Source: Yamagishiella unicocca
Lineage: Eukaryota > Chlorophyta > Chlorophyceae > Chlamydomonadales > Volvocaceae
Assembly: GCA_003116995.1 (NCBI GenBank)
Contig: BDSL01000061.1
Span: 248,001-312,000 of the forward strand
Length of the DNA stretch: 64,000 nt
Direction of reading: 5' to 3'
How positions within the stretch are numbered: the first letter of the stretch is position 1; every line of letters begins with the position of its first letter. Made by a program: the position numbers and the translations under genes. The notes below the pieces were generated by a model, which did not search any database, was not told where the DNA came from, and was given only the letters and a program-made list of their open reading frames with translations. Of the stretch, positions 47,301-60,688 are shown one piece after another.

Positions 47301-50300
47301 GACACCCGGTCGGCTATGTTACACATTCCTATGCCTTACGTTGCCGAAGGGCTCGAACATGGACTTGAGCATCGAGTCGTTGAAGACGGGGGGCAGGCCC
47401 GCGATGTAGATCTGGTGGCCCACGAAGGTACGAGAGGCGTTTAATCATTGGAGACGGCAGGGCACAGATAAGGCGAATGCCCGGCTAATGAAAACCGCAT
47501 GGGCGAAAACAGGCGGCCGTTCAGTCGGCTGCAGTGCATTTGCGGAAGGACATCTAAGGGGCCAAAGGCTAGGGGAGCTTGCGGCGAGCCACCAGCATGG
47601 CCCCCGTTTCCCCAAAGTGTCCAAGAAAAATCCTTGAAGCACTGCCCCCTGCTGGCACACCCCTGCAGTGTCCTAGTGCAGGGAACACCCACGCGCACCG
47701 TTCCATGCAACGCCAAGCACGTCGCATGCCGTCGCCCGCTGGGGCTCCGCCACCCCTTCAGCCCCCCCAGGTCCCCGAAGCCTGCTCCTGTCCCGCGTGC
47801 CGTACCTTGTGATCGTCCGGCAGATCATCACCGGGCCGCCGCGGCCGGCCGCTGGACCCCAGCCCTGGCCTACCGCTGCCGTCCCGCGCCTCCAGCGCCG
47901 CCAGGTCGCCCATCATCTCGGGGGGCGGCGCGCCACCCAGCTCCTGATGGGAGGGAAAGAAGACGAACACGCCACGTATTACGTAAACAGGAGGGGCTTA
48001 GGCTTTCGGATGTTCCCCGGAACCGCCACAGCGTGCTGGCCAGACCTAGCGTAAATCGGACCGCGGTAGATAGGCGCGAACAAAACCGGACACGGATGCT
48101 TTGCCCTTCCTACATCGGCCTCCTCACGCCGGGCTACGCGTCCGACGGCCGTAACAGGCATGTCGGCTGCGTGCCCGCACTCAGCAGGAGGCTGATTGGT
48201 GCCCCGGACCGGCGTCAGGCTGTCCTAGCAGTGTATTTTTGCTCTCATCAGCATCGCATCCCACCTCTAGCGACCCTTCGTGCACTGTGTCCCCAGTAAA
48301 CATGAACCAGGGAGCATGCAAGGCAGGTGCATCGATCGCTGCGGTAACGCATCGTTGTGCGCGCCAGTGAACATCATCATTTACCTACCAGCATTTACCT
48401 GAAGTTCGCACCAGCGAAACGGTGCCCCACCCTCCCAGCTCAACCACTGCGTTTCAAGTCTCCAGCCTCAGATATGCCTGACGGGGCAGCATTCGCCCGC
48501 TTCCCAGTACCGGACCTCATCCGTCCACCCCGCCTCCGCACTCACCCTCAGAAAGCTCTTGTACTCGTCCTCCAGCACCCGACCACCTCCACCTCCGTCT
48601 CCAGCCATGCGGGCCACGTCGCGAGCATACTGCTCCTCGACCTTCGCCCGAATGTCGTCCGGCAGCCTGCAAGTGGGGGAGGCAGGGCTTAACGTGTTGA
48701 TACAGTAATGGTAGGACGCCGACTCATTGGCACGCGGCGATCTCGGTGCCGGTTCAGTAAGACCCACATGCCACACCGTATGCTCCCGAACATCCCCCTG
48801 CCCCACCCTGCACGGCCCGATACACCTTCCCTTCCCCCTCCCTCCTATGTCATGTGACCGGGTCTTCTCGCTACCCCCCTCACTTGTAGATCTCCACCGC
48901 GTTCTGCTTGGGACACTCGTAGCTGCGGTGGGTAGATTCGCCGCAGATGTAGCACGCCTGGGAAGGACGATCACGGGAAGCACAGGCCGCGGCAGTGAGG
49001 CGTAACGCAAGAGTCAAAGGCGCCCACCTCCACCTAAAAATGTGTTGTCCAGTCCCCGGAAGCCCTAGAACGTGTTCCTGCAGGTTCCGTCCGACGTGTC
49101 AGCAGGGCTGGCTGCTGCTTCCCCACTGGCCACCACGTAATATCCGTGCCATGCGACACCTTGCACCCCCGCAAGCACCAATTTGCAATACCGTGTATCA
49201 TCTGTGTGTTACGAGTGTGGTCGTTACGGTATGCAACAAGCCAGAAGGGCACCTGCCCTGCTGCCTTCCGTGCTGCTACCCCTAACGCTGCCTCGTCGCA
49301 ACTCACCACCTCGTCCTTGAGCGTGCCGTTGAGCGCCGCCAGCTCCCTCAGCTGCAGCCGCTTATGCTCATTGAGCGTATCGTCGTTCGGCTCCAGCAGC
49401 CGCTCAATCATTTCGACCGCCTTGTCCACCTGGACGGGGAGGGCGCGGAGGCGGGCAGGCCAGCCAAGGCACGGGACAGTAAAACAGGCGCCAAACACAC
49501 GGACGCAATTGTCATACCCCCACGACGCCAAGTCGCGAAAACAGTTGTCTGGATGGATACGGCTGGATGGAATGGGTCCATGGCGCCATGTGATTGCCGC
49601 ACGAGCTTCGCGGCAAGCAGGACCTCGGCGATACACAGGAAGTAGCGCTCGGAAGTACCCCCATGGCGACGAGAGCGCGCATCGGCAACATACACACACT
49701 GCTGACGCAGCCCTTTATCCGCCTTCCCCTGCCGCCCTCCACCATCCCCGCCGCTCACATCGTCCTGGCGCTCCCCCGTGATGAGCACGTGCAGCTCCTC
49801 GTCCTCTCCGTAGTCGTACTTGGGGTCGCGCGAGGCGCCCTCCTTGACGGAGCCGCGGCCTGCAGAGAGGGGTGGCGGAGTGTTAGGATAAGCCACAACA
49901 CAAACCACGTGTGGTCGCCTAGGAATGCGATAAGGTGCGGCGGTCCGTTAAACAACGGCTGTCGTTGTGTCCCACGAGTCGGTGTGATAATGGCAAACGG
50001 AATGCCTTGAAACATCCAGATGCGACGTTTGAGTTATCCTGCGATCTGTGCAGCACCATCATCGTGACGTGCTACCGCCGGATGACGGCGTGCGACCATG
50101 CAGCGCAGTGAGGCCCGACCCCGCTGTACGACCTACCCCGGATGGCGATCTTCGTGTTGGTCTCTTTCTGCATGCGCTTTTGAGTGTTGCCTCGGGGCCC
50201 AATGATGAGGCCGATGAAGTTGTACGTCGGGAAGGCATCCTGCGGGATGTAGACCTTCTTCCAGTACTTCTTGGGCCTGGATCGAAGGAAAGGTTCCGGC

Positions 50301-52787
50301 AGCACAGCGAGCGGTGTAGGAGGAACGCGAAGGGGGCAGCGAGGTGGTTGCAATCACGCCACCTGGTATAGACGCAGACGTCTTTTAGCTTGCGTAAGAC
50401 TGTCATTGCCACAGCAGCAGCAGATGTTGCTAGCGTGACCATTGATGTCGAAGGCAGCTGAACGACCCACGAAGTCGCATCGCGTCACCCAGTGCAGCGA
50501 AAAGCGCATTCCGAGAGCCTTAAGAACCCCGGCACTGACCCAGACAGCAAGCACATAGCCGTCTACGCCTCCCCAGCCTCATCCAGCGACTATAACGTGA
50601 CACCCCTGCACATGCGCCCGGCACCGCGCGTACCTGTAGTCGGGTGGCGGCTTAAACGCGGCGTCCTCGCGCATGAGCTCCTCCACCACGCGGTTGCGGT
50701 TATCCAGCAGCCGCTCGCGGTACCTGCCACCGGAGGGGAAACGCGGGCCCAGACAGGTGAGATGCGGGCAGCCGACCACAACCTCAGAGAAAGACCTCGC
50801 CGCTGCCTTCTGAACACTCTTATCCATTTCGAAATGTAACCTTCAACAAGATTTCCCAGACCAAGCTTTGGTCCCCTGCCGTTCGACGTTCTGTCATATT
50901 GAGGCCTCACGCGTCACCCAGCCCACGGAACCTCCAGCACAGCTTTGCAACTCTTGCTTTTGCTACCGGTCTTGCTTTTTTATTCGGCCCGTGTCTTCGC
51001 CTTCGCATGTTGAAAGCCCTCATAAGGAGTAAACTCCGCGCTGTGGCAGCAGGGCGCCGAAGATACGGAGCGTAGTGCCTCGCGCAGCAACGCAACGAAT
51101 GCCCGGCATCTCAACCCACCCAGGCGGCCCGTCTGCGCCGCAGACACACACTGCTAACTCACCGGATCTCTCGAGTGTTCTGGCGAATCCCGTTGCGGTC
51201 GTAAATGGGCTCAGGGGAGGGCGACCGGCGCGGATCGCCCTCAGGCGGAACGTCGAGCTCGTTGTTCTGTATAGGTTAGGGCACGACACCAGACAATTGG
51301 CGAGGAGTAGCTAACCGACTGAAACGGCTGCAGTGTCGCCTCAGCACCCAAGGTCGGATAATGCACCACGTGCCGCGCAACCTCCACCCCTCGGCCGCTT
51401 AGCTCCTCCGCCCGTCCTCACCTGCAGCCGCTTGTTCAGTGTCTCAAGCTCCTCGTGTAACGACCGCAGCCGGGGATCGATATGCGACAGCGGCGTCTCG
51501 CCCGTGATTGTAGAAGGTAGCTGGACCTGCAGATTCGAGGGGGTAACACATAGGGCATTAACTTGGATGAACGGGCTGCAGCATATAGGCCGCGCGCCGC
51601 CATACTGACGAGCTTCAGCATCACTAGCAAGGGTACGTAAAAAAAACCCAATTTCCTAGCACAGCTGGCCCGTTGCCCCCATCCCACATTATCACACCCT
51701 CGACCTTCCCCCACCCACATCCCCTCGACCTCCGGCTCAAGCCCCTCAAGCTTCACCCGCCATCTCCCAGCGCACCTTGATGCCGCCCGACAGCACCACC
51801 TCCTTGGGGAACACCGCCACCATGGCCCCTGCGCCTGAGGCGCCGGTTACTACAGCCAGCGCTGTCGAAGAACCTGCTCCTTCGTTCTCCTCCCATCTAC
51901 AGCAGTGCACACGAAAACAACGCAGTCGTAAGCAACAGGAGCCATGGCATGGGGAGGTGCGAAAGCCTAAAATGCCGGTATTACGTTGGATTAAACCCCC
52001 CCTACAAGTAGGCAACGAGAGGCGTGCACACCAGTGCCGGTGTCGCGTCCACACAGGGATTCCACGTCCCTAGCATGACAGGTCACAGCCCCATGAAACA
52101 ACAATGGGTGTCACTCCAATTACTCCTGCAAGTCCAAACCTGCGTGCAACCTAAAAGCAGAACGAGAATCCGTAAATCACTTGCCCCGCTAGTACCTGCT
52201 CCGGCGCTTGCGCTTGCGATCAGCGTCGCTTCCGTCTCCCTCCCCAGGCGCGCCCTCGGGTGGTGGTGTGGGTGTCGAGGCGCTAGGGGGCACAGTGCCC
52301 TCACCGCCACCGCCGCCTCCACCCGTATCAGCGCCTGCAACTGTGTCCGGCGCTGGTGGCCCCCACTTCCGGCGCCGCCGCTTAGGCTCGTGCCCACCAT
52401 CTTCAGTGCTGCCGCCAGTTCCTCCCTGCTCTGTGCTTTCTAGACCATTTATAAGTGCATGATCTACCCCAGATACGGACTCCAGTCCTGGAGGCCGCTC
52501 AGGCAAAGGCGGACGCACATCTCTGTGGGACGCAACATTGAAGCCTGTGTGTTCCTGACCCACGTGTTCGCCACAAATCTCTATGCCTCCACCATCTGGG
52601 AAGGGTGCGATAAAAACCACGTTACAATGTTGGAATTGAGTTTTACTGCTGTGAAAATGACTTTCACAGCAGCAACAGGCGGGGCACAAACCCAAATGGC
52701 AAGAAGAAAAACGTTATCCTCACTTGCAACCTCAGCCTCCAAGCTGCTGCCCAAATGACCCTCCTGGACGCCATATTGGCCTTCCAT
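44371..52787 (-). CDS. SF1: Branch-point binding splicing factor SF1/BBP with KH, zinc knuckle and two RRMs
   Basis: About 18 exons from 52787 to 44371: 52787-52724, 52595-52196, 51896-51776, 51526-51422, 51266-51163, 50723-50634, 50276-50137, 49859-49759, 49429-49307, 48957-48884, 48666-48546, 47943-47806, 47411-47340, 47037-46886, 46625-46508, 46239-46159, 45734-45549, 45087-44371. Order of parts: Arg/Lys-rich N-terminus ([24 protein letters not shown]); the helix-hairpin region [22 protein letters not shown] domain with [29 protein letters not shown] core; zinc knuckle [14 protein letters not shown] (CxxCxxxxHxxxxC); RRM 1 ([14 protein letters not shown]); RRM 2 (LYLGQL, GFGFLTM); an RS-like RERERERD; and a Pro/Gly/Tyr-rich tail ending [16 protein letters not shown]1 binds the intron branch point and U2AF in the early spliceosome. 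The RRM makes it plant-type; two RRMs are unusual. Confidence 0.9.
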
Positions 52788-54536
52788 CTTGAGATCTCCG
52801 TCGCAAGCTCGAAACCGCAGCACAGGCGCGAAAGAGAGAAGGTCCGGAGACTAAGCCGGAACCTTGTTGAAGCTGCCTGAACTAAAGGTGCAGCTCTGGT
52901 TAGAGCTGCCGCAGCCGAAATCGGTCCTACAGCTGACCGCCCGTCAGGTCAGAACAGGCTGCTGGTGCTAGCTTGCGACATCTAGTGCTTGACAAAGTAG
53001 GCATTGGCGCCGCACCACAAAATCCTGCGGAGGCGCTGTCGATTCGGTCCCCAAACCATCCGAGAGCGTGTATAATGCCCCCTAAGACATGGTATTGATT
53101 CTTAAGTGGACGTAAACCAATGGACAACCTTGCTCTTGGCAAGCTGAAATGCCCCGTTTGCCGTACAGTACGCTTTCGTCGTCCACTTTCCTCTCGATCG
53201 TCTAACCGTATCTGCATATTCACATCCTAGTTGAAGTGCCGCCGGTCTATAGGGTACCACATAAAGAAGTGGAGCTGTTCAGCATTCTGGTATAGACGGC
53301 ACTCTGAAGATATTGCTGCGTACCGGCCCGTACTGTCTTCATGTCCAGATTGTAGTCTCCGGCCGTTTCCTCCTGGTCACCAAATTTCGCCATTATGCGC
53401 AAGGCAGTGTTAGCATGCGTTAAAAAGGCGAATACGGCAAGTCATGGTAACAGCGTGTGGCAGCGACTTGCGGTCATGCTTTCCTGCGGACACGTTGGGC
53501 TATCCAGATGGTCTATGATTGGGGAAAGCGCGCAAACTTGGAGCCCGCAACACAGGACAGGACCGAACCAAACTAAACCAAACCAAACATGTCATGTGTG
53601 TGTGTTTTGCGTAACGCGTGTATCGCCCAACGTTTGTGAGCTCATTCAAAGCAAATTCATCCTTAATGCTAATCCTTGCTAACCCCTGACCTCTTTCTAT
53701 GGGTTTATAAGGGTTGGCACCACCCCTCTTTATGCATTCTCGCGGCTTGAAGAAGGGACATGTCCAGGAATCGGTAACGCGGCTTCCCCCCAATCCTTGT
53801 GTGGGTAACCAGAGCCTTAAAGTATTGCTGACGAGACACGCATATTTGTGGCAAATACTGACGGGTTGCAGTAGCCCGACACTATCCAACCGCAACCTAC
53901 TAGGCGACTACTAAAGAAGCTGAGTCAGCGCGAAGTGACCTCAGGCATCACACGATGTTGTAACTACGCACACGGAACGGCGTCAGATGACATTGACGTC
54001 ATCATCATTGGGCGATACTGCGTTACAGGGGAAATGCCTCTACACGCATGCGTGCCCATCCTCGCCCGCGCACCCGTGCTCGTGCTCAATCAACTGGACG
54101 GGAAGATGAGCATGCCGCAGGTATGTTTGCAGGCCAGGACGGCCACGAAGGCCATTAGATCATGGAAGGAGAGAAGTTTCATCATTCACTGAACACGACC
54201 CAAATCCCCATGCATATGCGTATCCACGCTGGCAGTCTTGCAGCTTGCACAGCAACACGCAGTACCGCCCACACCATTCGCCGCGCACTGCGTTACGTCC
54301 CCGCGGAGTGGACAGTCAGCAAACAAACATTAAATGGCTTAGGGCCTCAGCTTGGGCCTCAGGCATGCCGTCCCACAACCCCTCGTGACCACACGCTCTA
54401 CATCAAGCAACCGCACCCATGTATGTGCAAACTAGGACCGGCGGCTACGCGCTCGCAGCTTGGCGCACGCAGTCACAGACTACAGCCGCAAGCGCATTTG
54501 CAATCATCGCGGAATATGAGCAGCTACATAACCTCC
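52788..54536. other. Spacer between SF1 and acetolactate synthase
   Basis: No gene recognised. It holds the SF1 promoter side and the ALS 3' region. A short AACCAAACTAAACC-type run lies near 53567-53588. No splice-linked frames found. Confidence 0.45.
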
Positions 54537-57500
54537 TCAGTACTTGACGGTACCGTCGCCCTCGGTGATGATGTCCTTGAAGGAGGCGCCGCCCGGAATC
54601 ATGGGAAGCACGTGTTCAATGTGGGGCACCATCACCTGAGCGGAGTACACATGGAGGTCAGGGCATGGCCAGGATTACGCCGTTTGGCTGCGTCAGACCC
54701 AAAGCAGGTGTCCCGCAGGCGCACAGGATGAACCAGCAGCAGAAACTGCCATCACGAGGTGTCCTTCACGAACGCCGCCGCGAACATCCCCACGCATGCC
54801 GTACGGAACGCCAACCCACCAACGCCACTCTTGGCGACATGCTGCGCCGCATTACACCGTGGAATGCTTACCTCGAGCAAGTACGGCCCTGGGGTGTCAA
54901 GCGCCTTGCGAATCGCTGCGCGCAGCTCCTCCTTGCGGATGACGCGTGCGGAGGGCACACCGAACGAGCGGGCCATACCCACGAAGTTGGGGTAGATGTC
55001 CTCCTCGTCGCCGGTGGTGTGCCATTCCGACTCGCGCTTGCCCAGGTACGTGTGCGCGCGGTTCGCCTGTTGGCGGCGGCAACACAGGCCAAACATAGGA
55101 GATGCTTGACAACGGCTACGCGATGAATGGGCTCTATGAAAGTAGTCGGCAGCAATCAGGCCTCAGGGGCGGTCAACGACTAAGGAGGGATAGCTGTCGC
55201 CAAGCCCTCATGTTTGACAGCCACTCCTCTACTGGACTTGACCTCAAACAAACAGCCATCACACAAGTGACTTCAAAGAAACAGTCATGAACAAAGGCTG
55301 TACCCTGCCCTTTTGGTCACCGGTCCAACACACCCAGTACCATGCCTAACTACACCTGCAAGCCTCCAAAGTTTGTGTTGCCATCACAGACACGCTACGT
55401 GCTAGCCAAACATTTGGCAGGATGCTTAGACTGGCAAGGGCATGCACCAGCTGGGCTACTACATCTAAGCCGGGCTGGTGTCCTGACTCCTCCCGGCCAG
55501 GAACACTTGGAACACTAAAGGGCCAACAGCAGCCCCGGTTGCCTTCCAGTTTGTGATGTTCGCGCAAAGCGAAGCGCTTATGGTCAGGACGCTGGATCCC
55601 AACCCAGGCAACCAACAATGTCCTGGAGTGCTCCGGATGACGAGTGGTTGCTGCGGTGGTACCATGCTCGGGCCCCTCACCACGACGTACGGACACACCG
55701 TGTGACGACCCAACCTCCAACCCACCTTGTAAAAGCGGTCCTCCCACTGCATCACCATGCCCAAGTGTTGGTTGTTGAGCAGCATCACCTTGACGTTCAG
55801 CTTCTCAAGGAACACGGTTGCCAGCTCCTGAGGGGGGCACGGAGGGCAGGGAAGCGGGAAGGGCAGTGGGTGCCATGTATGGCGACAAGCACGCGGCGGT
55901 TAAAATGAAGGATTTGAGTACATCTTCCAAGGAACCGGAGGACGGCATCGGCGTGGTCAGGACGCGCGTAAGAATTTTGAGTGGGCGCCCGACCAGATGC
56001 AGGCGGCACCCTGGCCTCGGCTCCACGCCTTCGGTTCAGCCCAACACCCACCTGCACGTTCATAAGGAATGATCCGTCCCCATCGATGTCGACGACGACG
56101 CGGCTTTCCCGCCCGTTCTTGCCGTCAAATGCCACCGCCGCGCCCAGTGCCGCCGGCAGACCGAATCCCATTGAGCCCAGGCCGCCCGACGAGATCCAGC
56201 GGCGTGGCTCCTTGTATGGATACCACTGCGCAGCCCACATCTGGTGCTGCCCTACGCCTGTAGTGATGATGGCCTCGCCTTGCGTCTCCTCGCCCAGAAC
56301 CTACGCGACAATTAAAGAGGTAATGTGTGCCGGGTGAGAGCGAAACACAGGGGTGCACGCAGCGAGCCAAGGGCGATCCATATCCTATGGACCGGCCTGG
56401 CCTATGCGAACACCTCTTCCTGCAAACGAAAAATTTAATAAATTATGCAGATGACGCCCAGCCTCCTGTTGATGTAATGCGCGGGGATGACGAGCGCCTC
56501 GTTCAGAGGACTAGACTCCGGGAGAGCATGCTGTACATTTTGGGGTCGCTTGCCCTAATGCAGCAGCCAGCATGGGGGCCCCATCCCGAGACAAGGGCCC
56601 CTTTGCCCTTCGCAGCCAAAGTACCTGGATGGCGTGTTGCGGCACAATGGCGTCGTCCCGCTGCGGGTAGCGCATGGGGAACTCGGCCCGCTTGGCCGCC
56701 AGCTCGGCGCGCCAGCCAGCGAAACGGTCAGAGAGCGTCGGATCGGCTGCCAGCATCCGATTGAGGTGGCGCAGCGACTGCTTGACGTCACCGCACACAG
56801 GGACGTGCGCCGTCTTGTTCTTGCTGATCTCGGCAGCGTCAATATCTGCAGTCGCAGCGAGACACGCCTGGAGGTGAGGTGAGGTCCCTTTGACTCGGGA
56901 ATGCGCGCACGAACCAGCTTGTCCAGGGGCCTCCTGTGCGGGCGGGGCAGGTACAAGCCCAACTGCACCCCTCAAGACCTATGTCCGCGCACCGGATGGC
57001 GCCCACGCCATTCACCAATGTGGAGTAAAGCTCACCAATGTGGATGATGCGCGCCCGCGCGGCGAAGGCCTCCAACTTCCCGGTGACACGGTCGTCGAAG
57101 CGCACGCCCAGCGCCACCAGCAGGTCCGACTGGTCCACCGCGTAGTTCGCAAACACGGTGCCGTGCATGCCCAGCATTTGCAGATGCTGCAGGGAACGAG
57201 CCAGGACAGGATACCAGTCGGTAAAGGCGGGGAAGGGCCACAACGCATGGCGGTTTGCCGCGGATTGGGCAGTTTCATCGGCTGCGCCGCTACTGCATAC
57301 GCGCCTTCCTAACACGTGCGCTAGTCAGTGCTCCAGTCCTTCAGGCCGCGACCTCCACACATATCAACGCACCCCCTGCCCGCAAAGCGCCCCGCTGCCC
57401 CTCCTACGTTCTCGTTGTCCGACGGCACGATACCGAGGCCCATGAAGGTGGATGCCAGCGGTATGCCCGTGCGCTCAGCGAACTCTCGCAGCTCGTCCCT

Positions 57501-60500
57501 CGCGTCCAGGCAGCCGCCGCCGTAGTAAATGACCGGCTTGGAGGCGGACTGCAGCGCTTGGAGGACGGGGATCATCTGGGACTCCTCGACGGGAGGAGGC
57601 AGACGGCTGATGTAGCCTGGAAAAAGGGGCAGAGAGAACAGGGAGGACCGCAGGCAGGCAAGGCAACAGGTCTGGGGCACAGGGAGTGTCCAGGAGGATG
57701 CGTTCATGCGCGTTACGCGTGCGGCTGTGCAACGAGCCCTCCGCAGCCCATCACGATGGACCGGTGGCCCACCTGTACGGCTACCCATGCCCAACACACA
57801 CGCCCGTAACTAACCAAGACGAGATCGTCCCATAACGTGGGGAACGGATACTTTCCATCCCGAGCACCAGTACCTGTAATTGACATGGGCGCTTCCCAGT
57901 CCGGCACCGCCAGCTGCTGCTGGATGTCCTTGGGGACATCCACCAGCACGGGCCCGGGCCGCCCAGTGCGGGCCAGGTAGAAGGCCTCCTTGATGACACT
58001 GTTCAGGCGCACCGGGGGCAGAGGGAAGTTAAACCAACCAGCAGTCATTGACCATCACCCCAGACATTGTGATATTGGATGGTGCGACAGTAATCTTTCT
58101 CGCTTGTCCCACACGCGGCCTTACATGCCCCCAGGCACTCGCAACAGTCGATCTGCTTCAACCAGACCCATCCTCCGTCATCCATCCTCATCCTCAAATG
58201 CCTCTAACACCGCCTACAGGCTACGCCTGACGGCTTACCGATGGCCAGCTGCCATACCCTTGGAACAATAAAAGCACGGCGCCTGACCCTCTGGCCCTGC
58301 CCTCTATCCAATCGATCCCTTCACCCATGCGTGTGCTTCCCGTGCGCCTCCCGGTGAGACGCATCCGCGCCAGAAATGCCCAAACCTCAAGACATCTACT
58401 TGCTCATGCCAATAAAATGGACTCCGGCTCCAGGCAACCTAACGTGTTTTCCCTGGGCCCCCTCACCGTGGCAGGTCCTTGATGTCCAGCACCAGGTAGT
58501 TGTGCTTGGTGATAGCACGTGTCACCTCCACAATCGGCGTCTCCTGAAACGCGTCGGTGCCAATGAATCGCCGGGGCACCTGCGCGCAAGCGTGGTTCGA
58601 GCCACAACGGAAGCAAGGCCGCAACTAAGAAAGGGACGATATGATGAGCCGCACTTTCCTCTTCCATCGTAGCAAACGTCGCGGACGGATGTGCCTACGA
58701 AGCACGAGGGCCTCGTTAACTCTGACAAATATGCCCCGCAGCCTCGAACTTGCAACGGTACGAGGATTCCTTACCCCCTAAGGTTTCAACGGAGAACCTC
58801 TAAGACTTCAACGGAAGCAACAAGGTGCCAGAAAGGCGTTCGTGCGAAGATGAAGGAGGGCTATATATCCTGCCACATGCAACCGACACATGATCCGAAA
58901 CCCACCTCCCTTTTTATAAGACCCCGTTTGTGCAACAAGGGAATACGCAAGGAAGGTGCGCAGCTATGTGCGTGGCACGCTTTCAATCTGCAGCATTGCC
59001 TGCCCGGACTGCGCCACTAAGCCTCCTCCCTACAGGAGATGTGTTGTGATTGCATTGGAGGGTTCGTCCAGGGACGCCACCGCGCTTCAAGCTTTGAGCA
59101 TAACCAGACAGATCAAACCCAGATTGGGAAGCTTAGTTCCGCCAGCAAGATGCGACTGTGCTTCCGCACAGCTGTCCTTTGTTGCGACTCCCATAACGGT
59201 AACCGCTTAGCGACACTTTGCCACCACCCCTCATGTTCTCGTCTAAGCTTCCACCAAGTCAAGGTCACCCTCCATCCCTTTGCGTCGCCCCCATGCAACC
59301 CTGCGCCCCCTTGCCGCTGAGACAGCGACTTCCATGTACCGACGTTTCGTCAGCGTACCCACTTCCTTCCGTGTAATGGACAGACTCGCCGCACCCATCC
59401 TCACCTGTCCCGTGATGGCCACCAGGGGAATGCTGTCCATCATGGCGTCCGCCAGCCCGGTTACCAGGTTAGTAGCACCAGGGCCAGACGTGGCAATGCA
59501 CACACCGACGCGGCCAGCTGCCTTTGCAAAGCCCTCTGCAGCAAAGATCTCGCCCTGCGACATTTTGCGGCGGTGGTGTTGGAGTGCGCTCGTCCTGTCC
59601 TTCCTCGCTACCCCAATACGATATGTTGCACTGCTTTGTACAAAGCAGCGCTAAGTGTAGGCAAATTAGTGGATGGCAGGTGTTATTACACCCGTCAGGG
59701 CTGCACAGCCGCGTGCTGGGAAATCCCGCGCTGCAACACATCCGGCCGCGCCCTTTTTCGCGCGCTGAACAGCTCTCCGGTATTTGGCCTTGTAGTGATG
59801 CCGTTACCCTCCCTGACGCTTGCCGCGCACCTGCTCATGGCGACACAGCACGTTCGTAATGCGGTCTGAGCGCGTAAGAGCCTGATGGATCTCCATCGAG
59901 GCTCCACCCGGGTAAGCAAACACGCTGTCCACTCCCTCGCGCTCTAGCGCCTGCACCAGAATATCAGCGCCTTTGCGCGGCTCCGAGCCAAAGCGGTCGA
60001 CCCAGTCCGCGGGGCCTGAAGCGGGGTAAAGCGGATCGACTAGGGGTTACATCGACAGTACGGGCGATGCAACTCGTACAGCGGGAATCCCGTGCACACC
60101 TGCTCATTCGCAAAACCCCTACCATTTTCTCTCCATGCAGATCCCAACCTATACCTCATACTGTGAGCTTACGGCATGCCGCATTCACATGTCACGAACT
60201 AACACTCACTTTCTTTGGCCAGGGCGGCTTGTGCCACTTCCTTCGCACGCCGGACCTGCGCGATGTGTTGTTAAGAACGGTGGCGGGAGGCTCAAATCAA
60301 CGGTATTGCATACTCACCTCCTCAGACTGCATACGGCGAGCTGACCCGTCCGCGAGCTTCGCAAACACGGCCACGCAGCTGCGACCAGGCCTATGGGCAC
60401 GGCGGGTAAGATTCGGTCAGTTTAGGAAGGATGCATCCAATTGCTCACTTCATGCAGAAATAAGCTCTGACCTGGATGAGAGGCGCATGACAGCAGCCGA

Positions 60501-60688
60501 GCTATTCGTGGGCAGCATCGCCTGCGAGGAATAATGTCATCGACAATCCAACGTATGCTATTTCAGAATATAACCGCTTACAGCCGGAAAATTCCCGCTG
60601 TTACCTGATGCAGGAGCAGGGCGGGGCGCTGTACCGGGGACGCGCAGCCACGCGCGCCCGCAGCCACAGGGCCACACCGAAGTGCCAT
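54537..60688 (-). CDS. ALS: Acetolactate (acetohydroxyacid) synthase catalytic subunit, plastid
   Basis: Makes 2-acetolactate or 2-aceto-2-hydroxybutyrate, the first common step of Val/Leu/Ile synthesis, using ThDP, FAD and Mg. Well-phased exons: 60015-59831, 59554-59405, 58579-58467, 57998-57874, 57616-57408, 57186-57036, 56845-56625, 56300-56052, 55827-55726, 55066-54872, 54635-54537. Motifs in order: [20 protein letters not shown] (ThDP Glu site region with LCRHEQGE), [90 protein letters not shown], the ThDP/Mg motif [13 protein letters not shown] with [16 protein letters not shown], and the end [17 protein letters not shown]. The Pro, Ala, Lys and Trp positions known from herbicide-target studies have the usual wild-type residues. 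A candidate first exon (60688-60605) encodes a transit-like [18 protein letters not shown], but its link through 60395-60320 to the first mature exon is not resolved (phase conflict). Confidence 0.92.

Noticed and set aside
49146..49781. 211-codon plus-strand Ser/Arg-rich frame
   Set aside because: Antisense to SF1 exons and introns; low-complexity shadow.
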